NCBI RefSeq assembly: GCF_037126465.1
Contig: NW_026999353.1
Span: 1,426,001 to 1,490,000 of the forward strand
Source of the DNA: Ornithodoros turicata
Taxonomy: Eukaryota; Arthropoda; Arachnida; Ixodida; Argasidae
DNA length: 64,000 nt
Reading direction: 5' to 3'
Within the stretch, counting starts at the first letter, position 1. Each line of letters starts with the position of its first letter. The notes below the pieces were generated by a model, which was not told the DNA's origin, did no database searches, and worked only from the letters and a program-made list of their open reading frames with translations. This document shows positions 52,328 to 63,189 of the stretch, piece after piece. Both the position numbers and the translations under genes were made by a program.

Positions 52328-53447
52328 CATCGCGATGCAGTGGAATGCTCGCAGCCTACGTAACAAGCTCCAATATTTTAAATCTAATATTTACCGGTAC
52401 AAGTTTCCTTTCATAGCTGTATGCGCACATGACATGGATGCAGCACATCGCGTTACTGGTTTTACAATCTATCAATCTCATCAATCCTCTGAGAGCAGAA
52501 CAGTGTTATACATTCGTAGTGACCGCGTTGCTGTTCCCATAGGGTCAGTTTGTCATCGATATTATTATTATGTCTCCTATAAGATTCGCTTTGGGCACAT
52601 GCTGTTAGCAGTTGTCAGTATCTATCTACGTCCCGCGGTACAGGTTCAGTGGACTGACCTCCACCGCTTATTCAGTTCACTGGACTCCCCAGCTCTTGTA
52701 CTGTATAACTTCAATGCTCATCATACGGCCTGGTGAAGCCATACAATAGACGGACGGGGGAGGAGGTTGTTCGAAGCAAGGGAGACTGCACACATGTGCC
52801 TCCTAAACAACTGTCAGCCAACTTATATGCCATAACCAACGTCACTCGATGTCCTGGATCTTTCCTGGTGCTCAGCAGACATAATTCGCTACATGTCGTG
52901 CGCTACCGATGTCGACATCCGAGGTAGTGACCACTTTCCCATCTATTCCCACTTCGCACGAAAGACTGCCTCTGTCACCCACTACTATAGAGATTCCTTT
53001 CACGAACTGGGTACTCTTTCGTGCTGGCCTCCGAACATCTCTGCACACCGGCATGTCCTCAGAGGCCCTCTCCCAAGGCATTCGTTTTGCCATGCAGCAC
53101 GCGGTAGTCATGTCTAAATTGGTCACATGTCACTCAGTCATTCTGAAGCAATTAACCACCTCAGAGCATTACGTCGCCGAGCCGAGAGAACGGCTCGCCG
53201 AACTGGGCAACTTCCTGACATTGTGGCGTACCGCCGGATGAAAGCTAAAGTTACACGACAACTTAAGAACGAGGACCGGAAGTGCTGCCGTAAGTTTTGT
53301 CAACACCTTTCACCATTTGACCCCGCCACAAAGATCTGGAGGACAATTCGAGCCCTGAAAGATACGCCCCCACAAAAGAAGCCGCTCGCCGCATTGGTAT
53401 AATTAAGGGTGTAGACTAAACCACGCTAGCGACAGATTTCTCCGTCG
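52328..53447 (+). pseudogene. LINE 2 ORF2: endonuclease and linker
   Basis: MQWNARSLRNKLQYFKSNIY (the W-N-R-S/L opening of AP-like endonucleases) starts near 52337, then VSIYLRPAVQVQWTDL. LVLYNFNAHHTAW follows, where LINE 1 has LVLGDFNAHHSAW: the catalytic G-D is changed to Y-N. After a stop, RGSDHFPIY (52920-52945) closes the domain. Linker residues LRALRRRAERTARRTGQLPD and FCQHLSPFDPATKIWRTIRA follow up to the PLE insertion. At least three frame changes. Non-functional. Confidence 0.75.
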
Positions 53448-53457
53448 TCCTAACGAC
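53448..53457. repeat. 10-bp TSD, left of inserted PLE
   Basis: TCCTAACGAC, repeated at 54381-54390. Confidence 0.85.
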
Positions 53458-54380
53458 AAGTTCACACCGCCGCAGCCACAAACACAGACAAAAGGCACAC
53501 ACAAAACAGGACGAACTGCAACTGACGACTACTTTACTCTTGAATACACATACACTCTTAAATACCAGAGTAGGTACCCGTTCCCCTATGTATCCGACCT
53601 ATTTTTTGAGATAGCACAATTCCTCCTGTATGAGGGCGATACAGGGAGCGCTGACACATTTTTCCCCTTTTTCCTCAATCAAAAATCCTTCAGATATCTC
53701 TCGATCCTGCTGTGATTGGAGATTAATTTCTATTGAAATTTTATCAAAGGCCAGCGAGCGTCCACATCTATCACAATGGAATGCCAAGTGACCCGACGGT
53801 GGCATCCCTTTCAACAACGTCGCCTGCTCTCGTAACCTAGTATTGATACACCTGCCCGTCTGGTCGATGTACACTCTTCCACAGGATAACGGAATACTAT
53901 AAACCACACACTGGCGGCAATCAACCCACCTGTTTTTGTGTTTGGTGTTACACACCTGTCTTTTTTGTCGCTTGTTCACCTTAGGGCAAAGACTATACAA
54001 GGGGCTGAAATCACAACAGCAACATCATGTCTAACACCTACATTCTTTATGTTATGCGCAAGTCCGTGAAAATAGGGAATTGACACCAAATATATGTGAT
54101 ATGTGATATATGAAGCATTTTTGATTGAGGAAAAAGGGGGGAAATGTGTCAGCGCTCCCTCTATCGCCCTCATATAGGAGGAATTGTGCTATCTCAAAAA
54201 ATAGGTCGGATACATAGGGGAACGGGTACCTACTCTGGTATTTAAGAGTGTATGTGTATTCAACAGTAAAGTAGTCGTGAGTTTCAATTCGTCCTGTTTT
54301 GTGTGTGCCTTTTGTCTCTGTTTGTGGCTGCGGCGGTGTGAACTTGTGATGTACCGACTTCCCCAACTTCGGACCCTCAG
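53458..54380 (-). mobile_element. PLE insertion with inverted arms
   Basis: 923 bp between 10-bp TSDs. 53459-53685 is inverted at about 54112-54336; the right side extends ~45 bp further to 'ggaccctcag'. Between the arms lies a minus-strand GIY-YIG coding fragment. Arms enclosing a 5'-truncated coding piece are the usual structure of Penelope insertions. The arms contain a TATA-like 'tatttaagagtg' and match the 6.1/8.0 kb arms. The family differs from PLEs 1-7. Confidence 0.8.
53599..54000 (-). pseudogene. PLE GIY-YIG endonuclease fragment
   Basis: 133-codon frame. CVVYSIPLSCGRVYIDQTGR holds the GIY-YIG landmarks (Y-I ... Y-I-D in place of Y-V-G), with RLREQA, HLAFHCDRCG and REISEGFLIEEKGE following. 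The Gly of 'YIG' is Asp here. No RT is attached. The start Met is arbitrary, as the piece is 5'-truncated. Confidence 0.7.
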
Positions 54381-54390
54381 TCCTAACGAC
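54381..54390. repeat. 10-bp TSD, right of inserted PLE
   Basis: TCCTAACGAC; LINE 2 coding resumes directly after. Confidence 0.85.
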
Positions 54391-56388
54391 ACCAGTGGCT
54401 GCCTCAACGTCTGCAGTACACAATAGTTTCGTTCAGAGCCTGCAGACAGAAATCCACCAAGACTGGCCCCTTCCAACGGAGGTTATGGGCCGCGACTTTA
54501 CTCTAATTGAGCTAAAGAATGCGTTGAAACTTGTGAATGTGCTGTCGTCCCCAGGACCAGATGAAATTACTTACGCTGCACTGCGAAACCTTGACGAGCC
54601 GTCACTCCAAGTTCTCCTTCGTGTTTATAATACGTCTTCGCGAGAGGAATCCGTACCATCTACTTGGAAGGACGCTTTACTTGTTCCACTCCTGAAACCA
54701 GGCAAACCCCCAAACGCCCTATCCTCCTTTCGCTCCGTAAGCCTGACAAGCTGTATGGGAAAACTGATGGAGAGAATGGTTTTGCATCGTCTCGACTGGT
54801 GGCCCGAAAAACAAGGTGCGTTCCCTCAGGAAATGGCTGGATTTCGCCACCACCACAGTTCTATGAATCCCGTTCTCGATCTCGTCTCAACAGTCCAACA
54901 TGATCGTGCTCATCGGCGGATCGTTGTATCGGTCTTCCTGGACATTAAGCGCGCCTACGATAGTTCCACGCAAGGTAGCATTCTCCGTGTATGCCCATGA
55001 CGTTGCCCGTTGGACAGTAGGCAAGTCACGACCAGCACTTCAGCGTCGTTTACAACAAGCCTTAAACAACGTTCATGTCTACCATACGCGACTTGGAATG
55101 GACCTTTCGCCCGCAAAGTGCGTCGAGCTCCCTTTCTCCCACAAGCTATGAGTAATTTCCCTCTTTGGTGCACAGAAGATCTAGCCTGTGCGTTCCCATC
55201 GCTTCCTTCCAGTCTTGTAAAGGTTTCCACAACATCGTTAAATACCCTTCCCACTCTGTTCGCACGAAGCCTTCGTCGCTGCCATGGCGTTCCAAGAATG
55301 GCTGAAACACGGCAAATCCTAACTACAGCTGGAGAACTCCCGGTGGTGGTCCTCCGGGAGCGGAATACGGCTCGACACTTCCTACGCTTGCGTGCGCACG
55401 TTCCGCGTCACCCACTCCTCAGGAAAATTCGCTACCGTCCTGAAAGTGATTTTCATCGCGTGGAGCAGAGGACACGCCACGCTCTCACCGGCTTCACACC
55501 TAGGACTCCCGCACCGCCGAACGCTTCCTGGTCCATGCCTGTGCCACCCACTGTCGCACGTCTGCCTGACCTCCAGGTCCGCAGAGCTCAGGTTCCCCCT
55601 GACGTGCTTCGACCCCATTTTTATGCTCTCGTAGACGCGAAGTTTTCCACCTCCTCCGCCGCATACACCGATGGCGCATCTCGAAATGACAAGTCCGCGT
55701 CAGCATTTGTCATCCCCGACGAAGGCGTAGTCCAAGGAGTGTCGCCTTTGACATTGTACCCCATCCACAGCTGCGGAACTCTACGCCATGCTCTTCTTTT
55801 TGCAGGACATCGTTCCTCCCCCCCCCTCCTCCGGAATGGGTGGTCTTTACTGACTCAGCATCTGCGCTACAAGCAATTGAAAATTCTGGCATACGAGGCT
55901 CCTCCGCACCGTTGGTTATGGATGTGTTAACCGTTTACAAACTTGTCTACGAAGCAGGACATAGGCTCGCTCTCCAATGGGTTCCCGCCCATTGCGTTTA
56001 TCGAAGGCAATGAACCGGCGGACAACGCCGCGAAAGGAGCTCTCTCGTCTCGGACACGGACGCGTATTGCAGTGCTGAGAGGCGATCGGCGGTCCACACT
56101 TCGAAGCCTTGTGACTCTACCCGACAACGGACCTCTGACATACTACCCCCCCCCCCCCCGCCATGCTGAGCAGAGTTGACCCAGCGCTCGCTTTCCGCGT
56201 GACAGCCCATATCTCTCTTCAAGACGCCGCATTAGTTCATCGAATGCGCGTCCACGTGACCTTCACAGCACAGTGGCGCTACCGCTTGAGACACGTTAAC
56301 TCCCCCCACTGCAGTCACTGCGGTGCTGTTGATGACCTCGAGCACATTCTTCTCCATTGCCGACACTACCACCCTTCCCGCTCCGTAC
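54391..56388 (+). pseudogene. LINE 2 ORF2: reverse transcriptase and RNase H
   Basis: 54395-54960 follows LINE 1 closely: GRDFTLIELKNALKLVN, SSPGPDEITYAALRNL, FRSVSLTSCMGKLMERMVLH and VFLDIKRAYD. A deletion then removes ~95 codons and the sequence resumes at IVPRKVAFSVYAHDVARWTV: the catalytic YADD is YAHD. A second deletion (near 55170) removes the thumb. STTSLNTLPTLFARSLRRCH, AAYTDGASRNDKSASAFVIP (RNase H start) and VHRMRVHVTFTAQWRYRL to HCGAVDDLEHILLHCRHY follow in other frames. Dead copy. Confidence 0.8.
56381..56388. repeat. 8-bp TSD, left of hAT-like element
   Basis: CTCCGTAC, repeated at 57322-57329. Confidence 0.85.
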
Positions 56389-57321
56389 CAGGCCCCCACA
56401 GCTCCCCCTCTTCGCGGCTCTAAAAAAATGTTTGCACGTCATAAGCACGTGGTATTACTCCGTCAGGCATCATAGTTGATACCCATTGGCCGAAGGACAT
56501 TGCGCGCTCCGCTATTGGTTGGCAACGTTTCAAAAGAGCATTCTTTCGCGGGCTGCCTGTCTGGCGGGCAGTTACGAGAAGGGAAGCGAGAGAAGTGGCA
56601 GCGGCGTCTCGCGTCTCGACGATGTCAGTTGACACCACGGTATGATGGCATTGTTCAAAGAGAAGTCCCAGATTTGTTTGTTTGCCAAAGTGACTCAGCG
56701 CGTGTTGTGATGTTTCCCCGACACAAGTATCCTACGTACGAACATTCTCTCGAGTTCAGAACTGGAATTGAGTGCTGAGCTGACGCCTGAGGAACACTTG
56801 TGAGCGCCGTCGCATTTTCAAATTCAGTCACAACGGAGACAGGATTCGGTGTCGGTGCGACAAGTATTGCCCGCTTCGTTGAAACCTTCGCACTGCAACT
56901 AACGAAAGGAGATGCTCACCGTGAAATCGTGTGACCGTCGCTCACTTCTGGGACTAGAGTGTGTGTGTGTTTTTCGAGTTCGAACTTGGTCAACGAGCGC
57001 AACGATTTGGACTCTGTAGGCACGGTGAATATTTGTGTCAAACTATTGAATCAGTACGATGTTTCAAATAAATGTGTATTTTGTCAAACATTTGCCTAGT
57101 TGTTCTGGAATACGGTATAACAAGCGTCGGGAATGAAAACCAGTAAAAGTAAAAGCCGATGGTAGCCAGTACTGGCCAGTACCGGGCCGAAAGGCGAGCC
57201 AAACTGGGAGACTCCTGATTGGCCGAAAGGTAGGCATCATAGTTAATTTTCATTGGTTGCATGTCCAATGTTGCCTGAATTATCTCAAACTATGGGCTCT
57301 ATGGGGAGCTGTGGGAGCCTG
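56389..57321. mobile_element. non-autonomous hAT-like DNA transposon
   Basis: 933 bp with 19-bp terminal inverted repeats matching at 18 positions (CAGGCCCCCACAGCTCCCC at 56389; complement of the right end CAGGCTCCCACAGCTCCCC) and an 8-bp TSD, the hAT superfamily signature. Near both ends occur 'ggcatcatagtt' (56467, 57232) and 'cattggccgaa', sub-terminal repeats. No transposase ORF, so it depends on an autonomous hAT. Its removal restores the LINE reading (HYHPSRSV then LSASLNELDSRP). Confidence 0.8.
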
Positions 57322-57329
57322 CTCCGTAC

Positions 57330-57540
57330 TCTCCGCCTCCCTCAACGAGCTAGACTCGCGCCCCCTCTCCCTCACAAAATTGCTTGACCCCTGGTCGCAT
57401 CCAGCTCACCAACGCTCTGCCCTCAAGGCTCTCTTTGCCTTTTTGGACGCCACAGGACTCCGATCCTCATTTTAACGGGGCCCCTTACGTCATTCCAGGT
57501 TTCACCTCCAGTAATGGGGTAGAGTATCGCCCCCGGCGAT
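57330..57540 (+). pseudogene. LINE 2 ORF2 C-terminal tail and 3' UTR
   Basis: LNELDSRPLSLTKLLDPWSH and QRSALKALFAFLDATGLRSS match the end of LINE 1 ORF2 (LDSRPFSLPKLLGPWPN; QRSALKALLTFLDTIGLRSL), stop at 57474. The 3' UTR 'taatggggtagagtatcgcccccggcgatg' follows, then the copy ends without its tail. Confidence 0.8.
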
Positions 57541-57891
57541 GTCGTGCCTTCCGTGAAAAAGAAGCTCAAAGTGGGGGATAAAGTGAGACTTCTACTACAC
57601 AGAAAAGGTTTTAAAAAGAGCTTGGAAGGGAGTTGGTCGCCTCAGATTTTCACCGTCCTAAGAGACACCTCCCCTCCCGTCGTTCATATTGAAGATTATC
57701 GGGGCAAAGAACTGGACGGATCTTTCTACCTGGTGAAGGTACTCGTCGTAACCCGAGACATTAATTAGCCTTGGCCAGTACCGAAAGTGCTGAGAAAGAA
57801 GAAAGCGAATGGTCAGCGCTTCTCTTTGGTTCGCTGGTTCGGTTACGACAAAGAACATGACAGGTGGGTTCTGAGCAGCGACGTAATCTAG
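57541..57891 (+). pseudogene. Polinton/Maverick integrase C-terminus (SH3-like and chromodomain-like)
   Basis: First frame to 57768: KKLKVGDKVRLLLHRKGFKK, WSPQIFTVLRD and VVHIEDYRGKELDGSFYLVK. This is the 'FKVGD-VRI--K--F-KGY--NW--EIFTV ... Y-L-DY-GE-I-GSFYE-EL' module of Polinton-type integrases. A second frame gives KVLRKKKANGQRFSLVRWFG followed by RWVLSSDVI and stop at 57891, a chromodomain-like end as in these integrases. The catalytic core is absent. It follows the broken LINE 2 end directly. Single-copy transposon integrases of other groups carry similar modules, so the family call is moderate. Confidence 0.6.
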
Positions 57892-57899
57892 ATTGGGAA

Positions 57900-58883
57900 A
57901 TGACATCAGACATCTACGTCCACCTCCTCTCGAACACCAGCATGGATAAATTGCGGCAAATAAACTCAACGCCTTCACGGTAGCTTTCGACAGCCCGAAT
58001 CACTATAAAGTCGGTCTGATGGATCTCAGCATAAGAAACGATTTTTTAAATATCGGATATGAAAGGCAAGATGCAAAAATCGAGGTTTCTTTCGAGGACA
58101 CGGTCGGAGCCGGGAGAACATTTTGCGTTACCTCTGATCTCGAGAGGGATCTCGGAAAAGCCCCTTCAGAATTTAACGTTTCTTTCGCATACAATAAATC
58201 GCGATACGACTTCGCCTTACCTGTAGACGTGAAACCTGTGAAATTAGACCCTCGACTCGCACAGGCACTCGACGCGTCGCTGGCATCGCGCGAAGCAGGT
58301 CGTGCGGTGAAGCCTCCAAAACTGAGCGAATGCAAAGCCACCTCCGACTTTATGTAGCACGACGCACACATCGCTTTCGGCGACATCATTTTCAATTCGG
58401 AAACCACGTCCCTACGTAACACAGTCAACAAGTATTTCCAGTCGCACAAGCTAAACGCCTCGCTAGAATTCACGGATAACGTCTGCTCTCCGAGAACGCC
58501 GAAAGAGATGCTCGTACCGGGACCCTTTTTAAAGCGGCTACAATTCACATCTGTCCAGGGACATAAAGAAACTCTACACGTCTCTGTCGAAGTAGGGCGC
58601 CAATTTCCTTTCACGATCAAGACGAAAATCTCTCGATCTTGGCAAGTACATCTGCCCCCGACTATTATGCTACACCCCAATCCCGGATGCGATAAACCAG
58701 CGCGTAAGCGAACGCGCGCGCTTCAGCTTCGACGGAACCAAACAGAAATGTAAAATTCGGCTGTCTGAGGGCACAACCACCTTAAGACATTCTGAGTACG
58801 TTGCCGTGCTTCTGAGTTTCGAATCGCGCACCGTGTTCATGGAAAATGATGCCACGAGATTCGTCAAGGTAGTCCTGGAACCC
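57900..58883 (+). pseudogene. Polinton virion-type protein remnant, part 1
   Basis: A start at 57900 gives MTSDIYVHLLSNTSMDK. After a frameshift it runs AANKLNAFTVAFD, HYKVGLMDLSIRNDF and VTSDLERDL to a stop near 58357. Further frames give FGDIIFNSETTSLRNT, LVPGPFLKRLQFTS and RHSEYVAVLLSFES. The opening 'FYV-L-SN-S---FP-N----F---L--PI-L-G-(Y/W)-VGL' is typical of Polinton structural proteins (minor-capsid/penton-like). It sits just downstream of an integrase fragment, as in Polinton gene clusters. Frameshifts and stops throughout. Family call by eye. Confidence 0.45.
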
Positions 58884-59392
58884 CGGTTTCACAATATTTA
58901 TTTATCAATCATACCTTACTGCTCCACATAAGTAGAATTACGAAGGGGAGAGTGCAGTACACGACAAGCAGTAATAACGAAATACAATAACACGTAGTAC
59001 GCATTGACCCAAAAGAATGTATAGCATGATAACACATCAGTGACACGGATTTGGTAAGTACAAAATCTAACCAAAGTGTGAGCGGTTACTCCGAAAAGAA
59101 AGAAACCAGTTTTTGTGAAAACAGAGCACCCGAGTTTGAGAGGACAAGGTCACGTGAAGGCTGTTGCAATGTGGTATTGATCGAACAAAAATTGAATTTT
59201 GTTACACACAGGTGCGAAAACGATATGGTTCAATTTTACATTCGCGATCTAGTCGATCGGAAATGAAGTTGGGGGTAACAAAAAAGATCACGCGAAATAG
59301 CGATGGTGCGATAATAAATGTCATAAAAGAATCTGAGATTTCCTATACAATATAATAATATATAATAAGTAATATAATCTTGTACACGGATA
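58884..59392. mobile_element. 509-bp insertion of unknown type with 11-bp TSD
   Basis: TCCTGGAACCC occurs at 58873-58883 and again at 59393-59403, flanking an AT-rich segment with no ORF of note. No clear terminal inverted repeats or poly(A) tail; the right part is TATAATA-rich. TSD length suggests a LINE-mobilised (SINE-like) or other retro-insertion. It splits the Polinton protein remnant. Confidence 0.55.
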
Positions 59393-59920
59393 TCCTGGAA
59401 CCCACGTACGTGGGGAGAAGAAAAAACTGATATTACAAAAACAGCCATTTTATTACGAGAAAGACAAGCACGTCGTCACCTACACGTTAGATAACATCTA
59501 GTATTTTAACCTGTCACCATTCGAAATTCCCTCAGTCACGATTGTTCTCGCGGACGAAACGGGAAGATGTTTACTGTTGCGGTCCAAATGTAGAACCAAA
59601 TTAACGTTGCATTTCAAATATGTACAGTAATTCCCCCAAAATAATTCCTGTGTACACGGGACCCTTTTACAACAGGAGCAGCACATCCAAGTTTATCGTT
59701 GCCATCTGGCAACAAATAAAACAAATCGCCAAGAAAACGTTGAAGAGAACGTTGGACACTTGGCGTGGAATTTGGCCGACTGTGAAGGCATATCGGGCGC
59801 AGGAAAAAAGACAGCCATAGCAACGGAGAGACGTGCTGGATTCCATAGAGGGCTCTGGAAGGATCAATGGAAAGAAACGTCGCAAAAGACAACAAAAGGC
59901 GCTGACACACGACGCACCTG
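59393..59920 (+). pseudogene. Polinton virion-type protein remnants, part 2
   Basis: The coding-like text resumes: QPFYYEKDKHVVTYTLDNI, then LSPFEIPSVTIVLADETGR. A new short frame is SNSPKIIPVYTGPFYNRSST, resembling the 'P-Y-G---QRG-GIG' start of a small Polinton structural protein, ending with a basic tail GKKRRKRQQKA (59858-59890). Assignment rests on position and weak similarity. Confidence 0.35.
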
Positions 59921-61539
59921 TAGATACCTCTGGTTCGCAGTGAGGGTCACACATCCGCTGCGCTCCGGCCATCAAGAGCCGTGGTATAACCTACTGTTGC
60001 GCCTCCCACTTCAAGCTATTGTGTTGCAATATTACACTGCACAGAAGTGGAAGCGTCCGCCAGTCGCCAGCGGCATAGTCAGTCTCTTATGTCAGTCGTT
60101 GAAGTGTGAGGATGGCAGTCGCGCACCTGCATCAATTTGCCCTTTATCTTTATGTTTTTTGCCGTTTACCCCGTTTTGCCGTTTGCCGCCTTTACCCCTG
60201 CAGGCATTATGAGCGCTGACTGAACGATAGCAAGACGAAGTGGAGTTGCTTTAGTGACTGTTACTAACCGCTGTGTGAAACGGTATGTAATATGCTTTGT
60301 TGCCTTCTGACATTATGGCGACGTCACTTGAAATGGTATTTGAAATACTATATGCAGTGTATCTGAAATGGTATTTCGTGCAGGTTGAGCCTGTTCGAGG
60401 CAGCAAGCAAGGGAGCGTTTGTCGCGATGTGACTATCACCACGTCGTCGGAACGCAGTCTCGCCTAAGTTCGATATGCGTTAATTCTCGCTCAAGAACGG
60501 CAGACTAGACCGTAAATCGTGAGGCGCCAGGTGTACAAGACAGTGAAGAACATGGTCGTCGAAAAACTCAGTGCTTTAAGAAATTTTTCCCCATGGCGTT
60601 GTGCGCTGCTCGTTGTTTGGACGTTGAAAAAACAATCCTCCATGAATTACGGTACGGTTGTTGATGAACGATACGCCTTCAAAGACACGTAAGTGCTGAA
60701 TTGAGTAAGTGTTCCTGATATTTATTGTTTCGTGTGGTTTCTCAGTTCCATGAATACTCACACATGTGCAAGTCATTTTCGTTTTTGTGTCTTGCTATTT
60801 GTCATTTTTTCACACCTACTGTATTGTTATGCGAACAATAAATTTTCACGAAGTAACCACACAGAGTGTATTTCTTTCGGCAGTCCCCACAACTTCTTTC
60901 ATTCTTCAACGTAACTTTCATTAGGAGCAACGATATTGAATGTTACTACTCATTAAAAAAGTGCATTGGCAGGGAGAATATCAGGGTTACTTCAGTGGGA
61001 AATTCCTTAGTGGAGTGCGCTGGCTCAATAGGGCACAAGACTGACGTCGAATGAGTTTGTATGGGTGCTATTCGACGTGTCTCGAATTGGACCCCATTGA
61101 CTTCTAGAGAGAATTCTCATTGAGACCAATTAAAACACCAGTTGTGGCCAATACAATATTTGTTCCAAATCATCTATTGGGAATTGGAATTTCATTGGGT
61201 TTTTAATGGTGTTTCTCTGAAAGACGTCCAATTGACTTCAATGGGTTTTTCGGGAAATCTTCATGGGACCATTTCTAGCAGGGTTTGCGTACGTGAGGGA
61301 TAGCATTGTGGATTCTGCGCACAGCGCAAAGCTCTCTTTATAGTTCGCGCGTGCAGAGAACCACTAACGCTATCGCTACATACGCTAGGGCCGTAATTTA
61401 CGATGAACTAAAACTCGCTAATAAATCTACGATCGACCTACGTTTTTGTATTTGTGTTCTTTTTTTAAAGCAGAGGTAACCAAAAATGTTCTTCGGTATC
61501 TTTGGTTATAACAGCACACCCTTATTTTGTAGATTTATC
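59921..61539. other. unassigned sequence; one weak exon candidate
   Basis: A 47-codon frame at 60551-60690 begins MVVEKLSALRNFSPWRCALL and ends exactly in a donor-like 'cacgtaagtg'. With no homology or partner exon I do not call it a gene. 61070-61270 repeats words such as 'cccattgacttc', 'caattgacttcaatggg' and 'aaaacacca/tggtgttt' as an imperfect palindrome, probably a small non-autonomous element. Confidence 0.3.
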
Positions 61540-61999
61540 AGTCCTCTCTTCCCGTCCTCGTTATCAGATGGGAATGAGCGCTGAACTTTGATAATCCCCC
61601 TCCCCTTCGAGTTCCATTCCTCCTCTCATTCAGACGTGCTCAAACGTACACTTTGCTTTCCTACATGCGACAGTGTCGTTAGGCTAAGCCCTCTTTAAGT
61701 GTGATGTCTAACAATTTATTCCGACTTCCATGCCTTCGGGAACAAAATCTGCTCGCTACATTACCAAGTCATTCACGTTAGGTTCTAGACATGGTCCCCG
61801 TTATTGTGAAACTGCAGTGACAAATTACCTAAAGCGGATAACTTTTGATGTAAAAGACTATGGAATCACGATGGAGCGCGAATTCTACTTCTGCCCCATT
61901 GACTACGATGTAAGCGTAAGATCTCAAACGCGGGGAGAACAAAAGCGTTTCTGTAGTCCGAAAAAAATCAAATTAAACCTGTCAGAAGGTACACAATAA
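61540..61999. repeat. dispersed repeat X, copy 2
   Basis: Collinear with 10255-10640. This copy has an open frame of 89 codons (61730-61999; TAVTNYLKRITFDVKDYGIT), but the first copy is interrupted in the matching frame. Whether it was ever coding is unclear. Confidence 0.6.
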
Positions 62000-62859
62000 G
62001 CAAGGAAGTTGTGTTGTGGTTGAACCTTTCAGCCTGGCGGCCAGGTGGGAAAAGATACGTTCTGTAATCGATAACGAGACGGTTAGTACAAATTTGGTAA
62101 AAAAATATTCAAAGTGTGTATTTTTCTTCAGACCTGCCATGACGCTAGCTGTGCCCGTTGGAACAATGCTCAAACGGAGTCTGAGTATTTGTACTTGGAA
62201 TGAATGAATCTAGCGGATAATCTTTTCAGCCCTTTCAAACCCTTGTCAACAACGTAAGTTTCGAATTTATAGTGACATGCTCGCGACTTACTGTACGCTT
62301 TGTGACTGTCGCCTTCTAAAAATGACAGCACATGTGAGAATATCTTCGCACACCAGAAAATAGAAAGATTTTCTCTCCTGCATTTAAACATAAGCTAATA
62401 TGAAATAAATTTGGAACGTTAGAGGAAGCTCATTGTGTGTTTGTCACAGAATATGTGTTCCGCAAAAGCTGTGTAGGTGTGAGCGCTGACCTACACATTG
62501 TGCAGCCATCCGAATAAGGCGAAGTGCAAATATCGCAAGAAGGTGAACTGAAGCAGTCTTCCAAAATAGCACCGAGGGTTTAAATCACCCAACAAGTGAT
62601 TCGATCATTACTAAGCGTCTCATGGACATGGCGACCATTAGTAAGAAAGTAGTTTCTTCTCTTTCTTTCTGTCTTTCTATTCTTCATTCCTTTCACCATT
62701 GAGTGTCTGTGCCGTCTCGCGAATCTAATCACAGCTCAAGCTGCATGGATGAACCAATCCAAAAGCAGGCTCGTTGAGTGGCAAAAACTGCTTATCGTGG
62801 CAAGAAAATGTTAAAATACGCGATATATGTTAAAATATGCGTTTTCATGTACCCAGTGG
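62000..62859. other. unassigned sequence
   Basis: No supported coding or RNA feature; a (TTTC)n-like run at about 62655-62690. Confidence 0.3.
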
Positions 62860-63065
62860 AACTCCAGTAGGCTGAATATTCTGCATACACTGGTTTCGAG
62901 TGCATCCAGTGAAACTCCAGTACTGCCAGTAACCAGTGTACACTGGCATCCAGTGCCCCGTGAAAGTCCAGTATATCCAGTGCCCAGCATTAACTGGTTT
63001 CCAGTGTTGCCAGACTGATCTCCAGTCTTTTCCAGTCATACCAGTGGAATTTCGACTCTGGCCAG
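62860..63065. repeat. CCAGT/ACTGG-rich patch
   Basis: About 20 CCAGT or ACTGG words in 205 bp at irregular spacing, e.g. 'ccagtgaaactccagtactgccagtaaccagtg'. Both orientations occur, so local foldback is possible. Confidence 0.75.
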
Positions 63066-63189
63066 TGCCATTCGCAGTTTAAACGTTACTGCTTTGTTTT
63101 TTTTTTCAACATGGCTGTTTCCGTACTGATAGCTGAGTAGTGAACAGGATCGATACACTTGGGCGTGGAAGGTCGAGCGGCCCCATAGA

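Larger units (their letters stand above)
48788..57540 (+). mobile_element. decayed LINE 2, same family as LINE 1, with three nested insertions
   Basis: Pieces in order: ORF1 (48788-49391, 51957-52321), ORF2 endonuclease (52328-53447), RT and RNase H (54391-56388), C-terminal tail (57330-57474) and 3' UTR 'ggggtagagtatcgcccccggcgatg' to 57540. Protein pieces align along LINE 1 ORF2. Interruptions are an LTR element (49392-51956), a PLE (53458-54380) and a hAT-like element (56389-57321), each with a TSD. The usual GTT tail is missing; the copy breaks off into Polinton sequence. Confidence 0.8.

Noticed and set aside
53522..53528. CUGACGA in the arm of the 53.5-kb PLE as another hammerhead
   Set aside because: No helix II or GAAA follows, and the related arm at 8.07 kb has CUCACGA.
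60551..60690. Exon with donor site GTAAGTG
   Set aside because: Only 47 codons, no homology recognised, no partner exon; noted in the region entry only.
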